A stretch of 64,000 nt of DNA. It comes from Wenjunlia tyrosinilytica (GTDB lineage: Bacteria > Actinomycetota > Actinomycetes > Streptomycetales > Streptomycetaceae). The position numbers and the translations under genes were made by a program. Of the stretch, positions 18,726 through 27,389 are shown piece after piece. How positions within the stretch are numbered: position 1 is the stretch's first letter; every line of letters starts with the position of its first letter. The notes beneath the pieces were generated by a model. The model was not told where the DNA came from. It saw only the letters and a list, made by a program, of their open reading frames with translations, and searched no databases. The stretch is taken from the NCBI RefSeq assembly GCF_014646055.1, contig NZ_BMMS01000005.1, positions 62,001-126,000 on the forward strand. The letters run 5' to 3'.

Positions 18726-18950
18726 ATGCTTCGATACGCGCCATCCAGCGCTGCCCTGTCTGTTGAACGGTGGAAGCGCAGCAGTCACAGCACCGGGGCG
18801 AACAACTGTGTGGAGACCGCGGTACTCGGCACGGAAGTGCTGGCGGTCCGGGACTCCAAGGACCCGCAGGGTCCGGCCCTGCTGTTCGCCTCTTCCGCGT
18901 GGTCGGCGTTCGTCGCCGCCGTGCGTACGGGGGCGTTCGACGACCGCTGA
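18726..18950 (+). CDS. DUF397 protein, partner of the XRE regulator
   Basis: A 74-residue protein with the DUF397 pattern: WKRSSHSTGANNCVETAVLG, VRDSKDPQGPALLFASSAWSAFVAAV. In Streptomyces these small proteins counteract or modulate the adjacent XRE-DUF5753 regulator and some pairs have been described as toxin-antitoxin-like. The ATG at 18726 follows AAGGGGAG. It is the distal gene of the pair and is followed by a bidirectional terminator. Confidence 0.92.
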   Translation: MLRYAPSSAALSVERWKRSSHSTGANNCVETAVLGTEVLAVRDSKDPQGPALLFASSAWSAFVAAVRTGAFDDR

Positions 18951-18967
18951 TCCGGGGGACGGTGCGT

Positions 18968-19009
18968 GTGCCCGAGGGGCGGCGGAGCTCATCCCCGCCC
19001 CTCGGGCAC
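18968..19009. terminator. bidirectional terminator between DUF397 and bioF
   Basis: Perfect 15-bp stem: GTGCCCGAGGGGCGG (18968-18982) with CCGCCCCTCGGGCAC (18995-19009), 12-nt loop, between two convergent stop codons. Confidence 0.8.
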
Positions 19010-19017
19010 GCCGGGGG

Positions 19018-20172
19018 TCAGTCCCCGATCGGTTCCCGGGGAGCCGTGCCCACCACCACACCCACCGCTGCGTCCACCTGGGCCGCCGTCAGGTCGGCGC
19101 GGGCGGTCAGGCGCAGCCGGGAGATGCCGTCGGGCACGGACGGCGGCCGGAAGCAGCCGACGGCGACGCCCTGTTCACGGCACCGTTCGGCCCAGCGCAG
19201 GGCGGCCTCGGGTGACGGCGCCCTGACCGAGACCACGGCCGCGTCCGGCGTGCTGGCCAGGAGCCCCGCCGAGGCGAGCCGCTCGGAGAGCTCCCGGGCG
19301 ACCTCGCGGGTACGCACCGGACGCCCGGGCTCCTCACGGATCACCCGCAGGGCCTCCAGCGCCCCGCCCACGGCGGCCGGAGCCAGACCCGTGTCGAAGA
19401 TGAACGTGCGGGCGTTCTCCACCAGGTGCCGGATCACCCGGGCGGGGCCTACCACCGCGCCGCCCTGACTGCCCAGCGACTTCGACAGTGTGACGGTGGT
19501 CACCACGTCGGGCGAACCGGCGAGTCCCGCCGCCGACACCGCTCCGGCGCCGCCCTCCCCGAGCACGCCCAGTCCGTGCGCGTCGTCCACAAGGAGCCCT
19601 GCGCCCGCCTCACGGCACACGACGGCGAGCGCGGCCAGCGGCGCCGCGTCGCCGTCGACCGAGAAGACCGAGTCGGTGACGGCCACCGCACGGCCGTCGT
19701 GACCGGCGAGCGCCTTGGCGAACGCCTCCGGGTCGGCATGCGGGACCACGGCCTTCTCCGCCCGGGAGAGCCGGCAGCCGTCGATGAGCGAGGCATGGTT
19801 GGCCGCGTCCGAGGCGATGAGCGTGCCCGGGCCGGTCAGCGCGGAGACGGCGGCGAGGTTCGCCGCGTAGCCGGAGGCGAAGACGAGCGCCGCCTCGGCC
19901 CCGCACAGCGCGGCGAGCTCGGCCTCGAGCTCGCCGTGCAGCGCGGTGGTGCCGGTGACGAGACGGGAGCCGGTCGAGCCCGCCCCCCAGCGCAGTGCGG
20001 CGTCCGCGGCGGCACGGGTGACCCGGGGGTGGTGGGTGAGCCCCAGGTAGTCGTTCCCGGCAAGGTCGAGCACGGGATCGTCGGCCGGTCGCGGCCGCAG
20101 GGTTCGGGAGAGTCCGGCTCGGCGGCGCTGCTCGGCGTGCCGGTCGAGCCAGTCGAAAGGTGCCTCGGGCAT
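19018..20172 (-). CDS. bioF: 8-amino-7-oxononanoate synthase
   Basis: A 384-residue PLP enzyme condensing pimeloyl-CoA or pimeloyl-ACP with alanine, the first dedicated ring-assembly step of biotin synthesis. Alpha-oxoamine-synthase features: GNDYLGLTHHP, GSTGSRLVTGTTALHGELE, VDDAHGLGVLGEGG, and the PLP lysine in TVTLSKSLGSQGG. The ATG at 20172 starts MPEAPFDWLDRH. It is transcribed divergently from bioB across about 145 bp; a possible -10 (TAGGTT) lies at 20205-20210 on this strand. Confidence 0.95.
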   Translation of the reverse strand: MPEAPFDWLDRHAEQRRRAGLSRTLRPRPADDPVLDLAGNDYLGLTHHPRVTRAAADAALRWGAGSTGSRLVTGTTALHGELEAELAALCGAEAALVFASGYAANLAAVSALTGPGTLIASDAANHASLIDGCRLSRAEKAVVPHADPEAFAKALAGHDGRAVAVTDSVFSVDGDAAPLAALAVVCREAGAGLLVDDAHGLGVLGEGGAGAVSAAGLAGSPDVVTTVTLSKSLGSQGGAVVGPARVIRHLVENARTFIFDTGLAPAAVGGALEALRVIREEPGRPVRTREVARELSERLASAGLLASTPDAAVVSVRAPSPEAALRWAERCREQGVAVGCFRPPSVPDGISRLRLTARADLTAAQVDAAVGVVVGTAPREPIGD

Positions 20173-20317
20173 GCGGTGATCCTGGAGGTCGAGGGTTTGG
20201 GGGGAACCTAGCGCGACTCGACCCTCGGTGGCGTGTGGCCATGTACACATACCCATTGGTCGATCTTGTCCGTTCCGTCACTGGTCTTGGGACGGCCCTT
20301 ACGTCAGGATCTCGCCC

Positions 20318-21538
20318 ATGGACCTGCTGAAGACGCTGGTGGACAAGGGGCTGCGGCGGGAGCTGCCGACCCGAGAAGAGGCATTGGCCGTACTGGCCGC
20401 ATCCGACGACGAGGTGCTGGACGTGGTTGCCGCCGCGTCGAAGGTGCGCACGCACTGGTTCGGGCGGCGCGTGAAGCTGAACTACCTCGTCAACCTCAAA
20501 TCCGGTCTGTGCCCCGAGGACTGCTCCTACTGCTCGCAGCGTCTCGGCTCGAAGGCGGAGATCCTCAAGTACACCTGGCTCAAGCCCGACGAGGCCGCGG
20601 CCGCCGCGAAGGCCGGTGTATCGGGAGGCGCCAAACGCGTCTGCCTGGTGGCCTCCGGCCGCGGTCCGACCGACCGGGACGTCGAGCGTGTCTCGCAGAC
20701 GATCGAGGCGATCAAGCAGGAGAACGGGGACGTCGAGATCTGCGCGTGCCTCGGCCTGCTCTCCGACGGGCAGGCGGACAAGCTCCGCGCCGCCGGGGCC
20801 GACGCCTACAACCACAACCTGAACACCTCCGAGAGCACCTACGGCGACATCTGCACCACGCACGACTTCTCCGATCGCGTCAGCACCGTGCAGCAGGCGC
20901 AGGCCGCGGGCCTGTCCGCGTGCTCCGGCCTGATCGCGGGCATGGGCGAGTCGGACGAGGACCTCGTGGACGTCGTCTACGCGCTGCGCGATCTGGACCC
21001 GGACTCCGTGCCGGTGAACTTCCTCATCCCCTTCGAGGGCACCCCGCTGGCCAAGGAGTGGAATCTCACCCCGCAGCGGTGCCTGAGGATCCTGGCGATG
21101 GTGCGCTTCGTCTGCCCGGACGTCGAGGTCCGTATCGCGGGCGGCCGCGAGGTGCACCTGCGCTCGATGCAGCCCCTGGCGCTGCACCTGGCCAACTCGA
21201 TCTTCCTCGGCGACTACCTCACCAGTGAGGGCCAGGCCGGACAGGCCGACCTCGCCATGATCGCCGACGCCGGGTTCACGGTGGAGGGCACCGACCAGGT
21301 GACCCTGCCCGAGCACCGGGCGGACGTCGCGGGCGCGGGCTGCGGCTCGGGCGGCGGCTGTGCGCCGTGCGGCGGCGGGGAGGCGGAAGCGGACGAGCCG
21401 GCGCCGGAGCCGGTCGCGGCCTCCGTGGGAGCTGCCGCGGTGGGCCCGTCCCGCGCCGGCTCGGGCGACGGCCCCCGCCCCGAACTGGTGGCGGTGCGCC
21501 GCCGCGGAGCCGGGACGGACCTTCCGCCCAATGCCTGA
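20318..21538 (+). CDS. bioB: biotin synthase with Cys-containing C-terminal extension
   Basis: A radical-SAM enzyme that inserts sulfur into dethiobiotin. The CX3CX2C cluster motif is CPEDCSYC (Cys 65, 69, 72). YNHNLNTSE and the Arg of [12 protein letters not shown] are canonical. At 406 residues it is about 60 longer than E. coli BioB; the extra part from about residue 339 begins [16 protein letters not shown] (Cys 342, 348, 351) then becomes Pro/Ala/Glu-rich. The ATG at 20318 has CAGGAT 7 nt upstream, which could be either a binding site or the -10 of a leaderless promoter. It overlaps bioA by 8 bp. Confidence 0.95.
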   Translation: MDLLKTLVDKGLRRELPTREEALAVLAASDDEVLDVVAAASKVRTHWFGRRVKLNYLVNLKSGLCPEDCSYCSQRLGSKAEILKYTWLKPDEAAAAAKAGVSGGAKRVCLVASGRGPTDRDVERVSQTIEAIKQENGDVEICACLGLLSDGQADKLRAAGADAYNHNLNTSESTYGDICTTHDFSDRVSTVQQAQAAGLSACSGLIAGMGESDEDLVDVVYALRDLDPDSVPVNFLIPFEGTPLAKEWNLTPQRCLRILAMVRFVCPDVEVRIAGGREVHLRSMQPLALHLANSIFLGDYLTSEGQAGQADLAMIADAGFTVEGTDQVTLPEHRADVAGAGCGSGGGCAPCGGGEAEADEPAPEPVAASVGAAAVGPSRAGSGDGPRPELVAVRRRGAGTDLPPNA

Positions 21539-22835
21539 GCGGCTCACCCCCGAGCGGCTGCTGGAGCTGGACCGGGAGCATGTGTGGCACCCCTACGGCC
21601 CGATGCCGGGCCGGAGCAGGCCGCTGGTCGTCGAGTCCGCGGCGGGGGTCCGGCTGCGCCTGGCCGAGCCCGTCGAAGGACAGGACGAGCTGGTCGACGG
21701 CATGTCCTCGTGGTGGTCGGCGATCCACGGCTACGCCCACCCGCGGCTGGACTCGGCGGTCCGCGATCAGCTCGGCCGGATGAGCCATGTGATGTTCGGC
21801 GGGCTCACACACGAGCCCGCCGTCCGGCTGGCCGCCAGGCTGGTGGAGATCACCCCCGAGCCGCTGCGCCATGTCTTCCTCGCCGACTCCGGCTCCGTGT
21901 CGGTCGAGGTCGCGGCGAAGATGTGCCTGCAGTACTGGCGTTCGCTGGGACGTCCGGGGAAGACCAGGCTGCTGACCTGGCGCGGCGGCTACCACGGGGA
22001 CACCTGGACCCCGATGGCCGTGTGCGACCCGGACGGCGGGATGCACCACCTGTGGAGCGGTGTGCTGCCGCGGCAGGTCTTCGCCGACGCTCCGCCCGCC
22101 GGGTTCGGCGAGGAGCCCGACCCGCGGTACCTGCGGCATCTGGCGGAGCTCGTGGAGCGGCACGCCCACGAGGTGGCCGCCGTGATCGTCGAACCGGTGG
22201 TGCAGGGAGCGGGCGGGATGCGCTTCCACTCCCCCGCCTATCTGCGCGCCCTTCGCGAGCTGTGCGACGAGCACGACGTCCTGCTCGTCTTCGACGAGAT
22301 CGCCACGGGCTTCGGGCGCACCGGGGAGCTGTTCGCGGCCGACCACGCCGGGGTGAGCCCGGATGTCATGTGCGTGGGCAAGTCGCTGACCGGCGGCTAC
22401 CTCACGATGGCGGCGACGCTGTGCACTTCGCGGGTCGCGGACGGGATCTCCCGTGGGGAGGTCCCGGTGCTGGCCCACGGGCCGACCTTCATGGGCAATC
22501 CGCTGGCGGCCTCGGTCGCCAATGCCTCGATCGACCTGCTGCTCGGCCAGGACTGGCGGGCGGAGGTCTCCAGGATCGAGGAGGGCCTGGTGGCGGGTCT
22601 CGACCCCGCGGTGAAACTGCCGGGAGTCGCGGATGTGCGCGTGCTCGGCGCGATCGGCGTGGTCCAGCTGGACCACGAGGTCGACATGGAGGCCGCCACC
22701 CGGGCGGCGGTGCGGCACGGGGTCTGGCTCAGGCCCTTCCGGGACATGATCTACACGATGCCGCCGTACGTCACGGGTGACGACGACGTGGCCGGGATCG
22801 CCGCCGCCGTGGTGGCGGCGGCCGAGGTCGCCTGA
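21531..22835 (+). CDS. bioA: adenosylmethionine-8-amino-7-oxononanoate transaminase
   Basis: A 434-residue class III PLP aminotransferase converting KAPA to DAPA with S-adenosylmethionine as amino donor. Features: [63 protein letters not shown], and the PLP lysine in [10 protein letters not shown]. The ATG at 21531 lies inside the bioB end, so translation is coupled. bioD follows 81 bp later. Confidence 0.96.
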   Translation: MPERLTPERLLELDREHVWHPYGPMPGRSRPLVVESAAGVRLRLAEPVEGQDELVDGMSSWWSAIHGYAHPRLDSAVRDQLGRMSHVMFGGLTHEPAVRLAARLVEITPEPLRHVFLADSGSVSVEVAAKMCLQYWRSLGRPGKTRLLTWRGGYHGDTWTPMAVCDPDGGMHHLWSGVLPRQVFADAPPAGFGEEPDPRYLRHLAELVERHAHEVAAVIVEPVVQGAGGMRFHSPAYLRALRELCDEHDVLLVFDEIATGFGRTGELFAADHAGVSPDVMCVGKSLTGGYLTMAATLCTSRVADGISRGEVPVLAHGPTFMGNPLAASVANASIDLLLGQDWRAEVSRIEEGLVAGLDPAVKLPGVADVRVLGAIGVVQLDHEVDMEAATRAAVRHGVWLRPFRDMIYTMPPYVTGDDDVAGIAAAVVAAAEVA

Positions 22836-22916
22836 GCGTCGGGCGGGCGGCGAAGGGCCGCCCGAGCGGTGAGGTGAAGGGTGGGAGTGCGGTGCGCGGT
22901 GAAGGGTGAGAGCGCT

Positions 22917-23630
22917 GTGGGCGTGCTGGTGGTCACGGGGACCGGGACCGAGATCGGCAAGACCGTCGTGACCGCGGCGGTGGCCGCGGCGGCGATGAGT
23001 GCCGGGCGCCGGGTCGCGGTGCTCAAGCCCGCGCAGACCGGGGTCGCCGTCGGCGAGCCCGGCGACGTCGCCGAGGTCGCGCGGCTCGCCGGGCAGGTCA
23101 CGGGTGTGGAGCTGGCCCGCTTCCCCGAGCCCCTGGCCCCCAACACCGCCGCCCGCCGGGCGGGGCTGCGCCAGGTGCGGCCCGCGGACGTCGTGGTGGC
23201 CGCCGAGAAGCTGGCGGCCGAGCACGACCTGGTGCTCGTCGAGGGCGCGGGCGGACTGCTGGTGAACCTCGACGACGAGGGCGGGACGCTCGCGGACGCC
23301 GCCGTGGGTCTGGGGGCGCCCGTTCTCGTCGTCACCACCGCCGGGCTCGGCACGCTCAACATGACCGCCCTGACCACCGAGGCGCTGGAGCGCCGGGGCG
23401 TCTCCTGCCTCGGAACCGTGATCGGCAGCTGGCCGGACTCCCCCGGCCTCGCCGCCCGCTGCAACCTCGCCGATCTTCCCACGACGTCCCGCAGCGCGCT
23501 GCTCGGCGCGGTGCCGCAGGGGGTCGCGGCACTGGCCCCGCAGGCGTTCCGCACGGCGGCGCCGGGCTGGCTGGGCCCGGAGCTGTTCGGCACCTGGGAC
23601 GCACGGGCGTTCACCGGCCTGCACCGCTGA
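22917..23630 (+). CDS. bioD: dethiobiotin synthetase
   Basis: A 237-residue ATP-dependent carboxylase closing the ureido ring of dethiobiotin. P-loop VTGTGTEIGKT at the N-terminus, KPAQTGVA, and VEGAGGLLVNL (acidic/Gly loop) are diagnostic. The GTG at 22917 places the P-loop at the usual position; a GTG at 22881 would add 12 residues. The upstream stretch contains two copies of GGTGAAGGGTG, which blurs the binding-site choice. Last gene of bioBAD; the early pimelate genes bioC and bioH are not nearby. Confidence 0.93.
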   Translation: MGVLVVTGTGTEIGKTVVTAAVAAAAMSAGRRVAVLKPAQTGVAVGEPGDVAEVARLAGQVTGVELARFPEPLAPNTAARRAGLRQVRPADVVVAAEKLAAEHDLVLVEGAGGLLVNLDDEGGTLADAAVGLGAPVLVVTTAGLGTLNMTALTTEALERRGVSCLGTVIGSWPDSPGLAARCNLADLPTTSRSALLGAVPQGVAALAPQAFRTAAPGWLGPELFGTWDARAFTGLHR

Positions 23631-23915
23631 GGCCACCGGGCGCCCCGACCGACCGGACGGCGAGCGCCGCCGAGCCCTTCGAGCCCGCCGAGCGCCGCCG
23701 AGCACCGTCGAGCCCGTCGAACCCGCTGGGCACGCGCCGCGCGCCGAGCTCGATGGAGCGCCGCGGTCGGCCCGTCCCGGCCCGGAGCACCTCGGTCCTG
23801 AGGCGTAGCCGATCACGCCACGCCTCACTCCGGGGTCGGATGTAATCCGGGTCACACTCCCGTACCCTCGGCTCCCGTACGGCTGAACCGATGTTGTCCT
23901 TCCCGGGGAGGCAGG

Positions 23916-24698
23916 ATGTCCACACCCGCACAGGAGCAGGTCTTCGGACGGGCGCCGAGCGGTCCCACCGCCGCGCGCGCCGAGGGGCTGACCAAGGCCT
24001 ACGGCTCGGGCGAGACGCAGGTGCTCGCGCTCGACTCCGTCGATGCCGAGATCGCCCGGGGCCGCTTCACCGCCATCATGGGGCCGTCCGGTTCGGGCAA
24101 ATCGACGCTGATGCACTGCCTGGCCGGTCTGGACAATGTCACCCGGGGGCAGGTGTGGATCGGTGAGCACGAGATCACCTCGCTCAACGAGCGCGAGCTG
24201 ACCCGGCTGCGCCGGGACAAGGTGGGATTCGTCTTCCAGTCGTTCAATCTGCTGCCCACGCTCACCGCGGGCGAGAACATCACCCTTCCCATGGACATCG
24301 CCGGCCGCAAGCCGGATCAGGAGTGGGTGGACACGGTCATCGACACCCTGGGGCTGCGCGACCGCCTGCGGCACCGGCCGGCGCAGCTGTCGGGCGGTCA
24401 GCAGCAACGGGTGGCCTGCGCCCGCGCCCTGGCCTCGCGGCCGGAGCTGATCTTCGCCGACGAGCCGACGGGGAATCTGGACTCGCGCTCCGGCGAGGAG
24501 GTCCTGGCGTTCCTGCGCCGGGCGGTGGACGAGCTCCACCAGACCGTCGTGATGGTCACGCACGACCCGGGCGCCGCCGCCCGCGCGGACCTGGTCCTCT
24601 TCCTCGCCGACGGCCGGATCGTGGACGAGATGCCGAATCCCACGGCGGAGGCTGTGCTGGACAGGATGAAGCGGTTCGACAGGATCAGGGAGACCTGA
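23916..24698 (+). CDS. MacB/LolD-type ABC transporter ATP-binding protein
   Basis: A 260-residue ATPase: Walker A GPSGSGKST, Q-loop FVFQSFNLLPTLTAGENI, signature LSGGQQQRVACARAL, Walker B LIFADEPTGNLD and a switch His in MVTHD. This subclass (MJ0796/LolD/MacB) powers extrusion mechanisms at the membrane rather than import. The ATG at 23916 follows GGGGAGG. Its permease partner begins 31 bp downstream. Confidence 0.93.
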   Translation: MSTPAQEQVFGRAPSGPTAARAEGLTKAYGSGETQVLALDSVDAEIARGRFTAIMGPSGSGKSTLMHCLAGLDNVTRGQVWIGEHEITSLNERELTRLRRDKVGFVFQSFNLLPTLTAGENITLPMDIAGRKPDQEWVDTVIDTLGLRDRLRHRPAQLSGGQQQRVACARALASRPELIFADEPTGNLDSRSGEEVLAFLRRAVDELHQTVVMVTHDPGAAARADLVLFLADGRIVDEMPNPTAEAVLDRMKRFDRIRET

Positions 24699-24729
24699 CC
24701 GCCGTTTCGCTCCCCGAGGCAGGACCGCG

Positions 24730-27294
24730 ATGCTCAAGGCCACGTTGCGCAGCTTCTTCGCCCACAAGGGCCGCATGGCCCTGTCCGCGCTCGCGGTACT
24801 GCTGTCGGTGGCGTTCGTCGCCGGCACGCTGATCTTCTCCGACACGCTCAGCCGCACCTTCGACCACCTGTTCTCCTCCACGTCGGCGGATGTGACGGTC
24901 GGTCCCCGGCGGGAGTTCGACGCCAACGACGAGCGCTACTCGGGAACCGTGGCGACGCTGCCCGCCTCCCTGGCGGCGAGGGCGGCGAAGGTCGACGGTG
25001 TTGCGGCCGCGCATGTGGACGTGGCCGTGGGGAACACCACCGTCGTCGACCGCCGCAACCGTCCGGTCGGCCCCACCACGGGCGCCCCCACCCTCGCCCT
25101 GAACTGGTACCGCAGCGACCGCAGCCCCGTGGAGATCACCTCCGGGCGGGCACCCGGGGGCCCCGGCGAAACGGTGATCGACGCCGACACCGCGCACCGC
25201 AGGCATGTGCGGATCGGTGACACCCTCCGGGTGGTGGCGGCTCCCGGGACCTTCCCCGCGAAGGTCGTCGGCATCGCCACGTTCACCACCACCAACCCCG
25301 GCGCCGCGCTGCTGTTCTTCGACACCCCCACGGCGCAGGCGAGACTGCTGGGAAGGACCGGTGCTGCCACCGCGATCAGCGTCGACGCTGCCCCGGGGGT
25401 CGGGAACACGCGGCTCAAGCAACGTCTGGCCGCCGACCTCGGGCCGGGGTACGAGATCCGGACGCAGGGCGAGCAGGCCAAGACCGCTGCCGAGCAACTG
25501 GGCAGCTTCCTCGACGTGCTCAAGTACGCCCTGCTCGGCTTCGCCGGGATCGCCGTGCTGGTCGGTGTCTTCCTGATCCTCAACACCTTCTCCATGCTGG
25601 TCGCCCAGCGCACCCGCGAACTGGGCCTGCTGCGCGCCGTCGGCGCCTCTCGCCGCCAGGTGAACCGCTCGGTGCTCGTGGAGGCGCTCCTGCTCGGCCT
25701 GGTCGGCTCCACCCTGGGCCTGGCCGCCGGATTCGGCCTGGCGCTGCTGCTGATGAGGCTCATCGGCAAGGCCGGGGTGAGCCTGAAGGCGAGCGAACTG
25801 GTCTTCAACTGGCCCACCCCCGTGGCGGCGTACACGGTGGGGGTGCTCGTCACCATGGTCTCGGCGTATCTGCCGGCGCGGCGGGCGGGGCGGACCACCC
25901 CGATGGCGGCGCTCGCGGAGGCGGGCGTGCCCCCGTCGAAATCGCTGCGGCTGAGGACGGCGGTGGGGGCGGTGGTCACGGCGGCGGGTGCGGCCGCCCT
26001 GGCCGCGGCGGCGACGGGCGGCAGGGCGGGGGACGCGGCGCTCATGCTCGGCGCGGGCGTGGTGCTGACGCTGATCGGCATGGTGGTCCTCGGTCCGCTG
26101 CTGGCCCGGCCGGTGGTGCGCACGGTCGGGGGCGCGTTCCCGGCCGTGTTCGGCGCGGTGGGGCGCATCAGCCAGCGCAACGCGCTGCGCAACCCCCGCC
26201 GTACCGGCGCCACGGCGGCGGCACTGATGATCGGTCTGGCGCTCGTGGGCGGCCTCACCGTCGTGGGCACCTCGATGGCGGGCTCCATCGACCAGGAGAT
26301 CGACCAGACACTCGGGGCGGACTACACCGTGCAGAACGGTGTCGGCAGGCCGTTCCCGCCGCAGGTGACCGAGCGGGTCCGGTCCACGCCCGGCGTCGGC
26401 ACCGTCATCCGCGAGCGTGTCGTGCCCGCGCGGATCGAGGCCGGCGGGCACAGCGAGAAGGTGCTCGTGATCGCCGCGGACCCCGAGCTCGACCAGGGGC
26501 TGCGGCCCAAGTACCGGGCGGGCAGCACGGCGCGGGGGCTGGCCCCCGGCCGGATCGTCGTCAACGGCGAGTACGCGGACAAGCGCGGCCTGGGCATCGG
26601 GGACAGCGTTTCGGTGCGCTTCTCGCGCACCCGCTCGCAGAAGCTGACCATCGGCGCCATCACCCCGTCGCAGAAGAACCAGGCCGTCGGCAACGGCACC
26701 AACCCCGTCATCGGCATGGACACCCTCGAGCGCAATGTGCCCGGCGTGCTCGACGCGGTCGTCATGGCCGACGCCGCACCGGGGACGGACAAGGCACACG
26801 TGCGCACCGCGCTGGAGAAGGCGCTCGCATCCTTCCCGCAGGTCCAGGTGCGCGACCAGGCGGACTACAAGGACCTCGTCCGCGGCCAGATCAACGTCCT
26901 GCTCGGCCTGGTCTACGGGCTGCTGGGCCTGGCGATCGTCATCGCCGTCCTGGGCGTCGTCAACACCCTGGCGCTGTCCGTCATCGAACGCACCCGGGAG
27001 ATCGGGCTCCTGCGTGCCATCGGCCTCTCCCGCCGCCAGTTGCGGCGCATGATCCGGCTGGAGTCCGTCGTCATCGCCGTCTTCGGAGCCCTGCTCGGGC
27101 TCGCCCTCGGGCTCGGCTGGGGGGTCGCCGCCCAGCGCATCCTCGCGCTCAAGGGCATGAAGGTACTGGAGATCCCTTGGCCCACGATCCTCACGGTCAT
27201 GGTCGGCTCCGTGGTGATCGGGCTCGTCGCCGCGCTGCTGCCCGCGCTGCGCGCCTCGCGGATGAACGTCCTGGCGGCCATTGCCCACGAATAG
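24730..27294 (+). CDS. FtsX-like ABC transporter permease
   Basis: An 854-residue permease with two MacB-type periplasmic regions and two FtsX domains. Hydrophobic segments occur near residue 25, at three helices around 255-390, additional helices near 415-460 and 495-515, and three C-terminal helices (about 725-850). The two FtsX repeats each carry an RTRELGLLRAVGASRRQ/ERTREIGLLRAIGLSRRQ coupling motif. It should form an exporter with the preceding ATPase, for lipids, peptides or lipoproteins; the substrate is unknown. No linked two-component system was found. Confidence 0.92.
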   Translation: MLKATLRSFFAHKGRMALSALAVLLSVAFVAGTLIFSDTLSRTFDHLFSSTSADVTVGPRREFDANDERYSGTVATLPASLAARAAKVDGVAAAHVDVAVGNTTVVDRRNRPVGPTTGAPTLALNWYRSDRSPVEITSGRAPGGPGETVIDADTAHRRHVRIGDTLRVVAAPGTFPAKVVGIATFTTTNPGAALLFFDTPTAQARLLGRTGAATAISVDAAPGVGNTRLKQRLAADLGPGYEIRTQGEQAKTAAEQLGSFLDVLKYALLGFAGIAVLVGVFLILNTFSMLVAQRTRELGLLRAVGASRRQVNRSVLVEALLLGLVGSTLGLAAGFGLALLLMRLIGKAGVSLKASELVFNWPTPVAAYTVGVLVTMVSAYLPARRAGRTTPMAALAEAGVPPSKSLRLRTAVGAVVTAAGAAALAAAATGGRAGDAALMLGAGVVLTLIGMVVLGPLLARPVVRTVGGAFPAVFGAVGRISQRNALRNPRRTGATAAALMIGLALVGGLTVVGTSMAGSIDQEIDQTLGADYTVQNGVGRPFPPQVTERVRSTPGVGTVIRERVVPARIEAGGHSEKVLVIAADPELDQGLRPKYRAGSTARGLAPGRIVVNGEYADKRGLGIGDSVSVRFSRTRSQKLTIGAITPSQKNQAVGNGTNPVIGMDTLERNVPGVLDAVVMADAAPGTDKAHVRTALEKALASFPQVQVRDQADYKDLVRGQINVLLGLVYGLLGLAIVIAVLGVVNTLALSVIERTREIGLLRAIGLSRRQLRRMIRLESVVIAVFGALLGLALGLGWGVAAQRILALKGMKVLEIPWPTILTVMVGSVVIGLVAALLPALRASRMNVLAAIAHE

Positions 27295-27376
27295 CGCCCG
27301 GCCGGTCCGCCGGAGGGTGGGACAGGCGCTGGATCAAGCCGCCCACCTCCTGACTTTGCGTCCGCTTTACCTCCCT

Positions 27377-27382
27377 TACCCT
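27377..27382 (+). promoter_or_regulatory. -10 element giving a leaderless CNNM-type mRNA
   Basis: TACCCT ends 7 nt before the ATG at 27390, so transcription would begin at or next to the start codon; no separate binding site is positioned for this start. Confidence 0.45.
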
Positions 27383-27389
27383 TGAGGCA

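Noticed and set aside
20234-20249. TGTG-n8-CACA repeat between bioF and bioB as a biotin regulator site
   Set aside because: Short arms and no match to a BirA or BioQ site that I know; not enough to call.
21276-24926. Minus-strand open frame of 1216 codons across bioA, bioD and the ABC genes
   Set aside because: Shadow of third-position GC; no homology-like motifs and no binding site.
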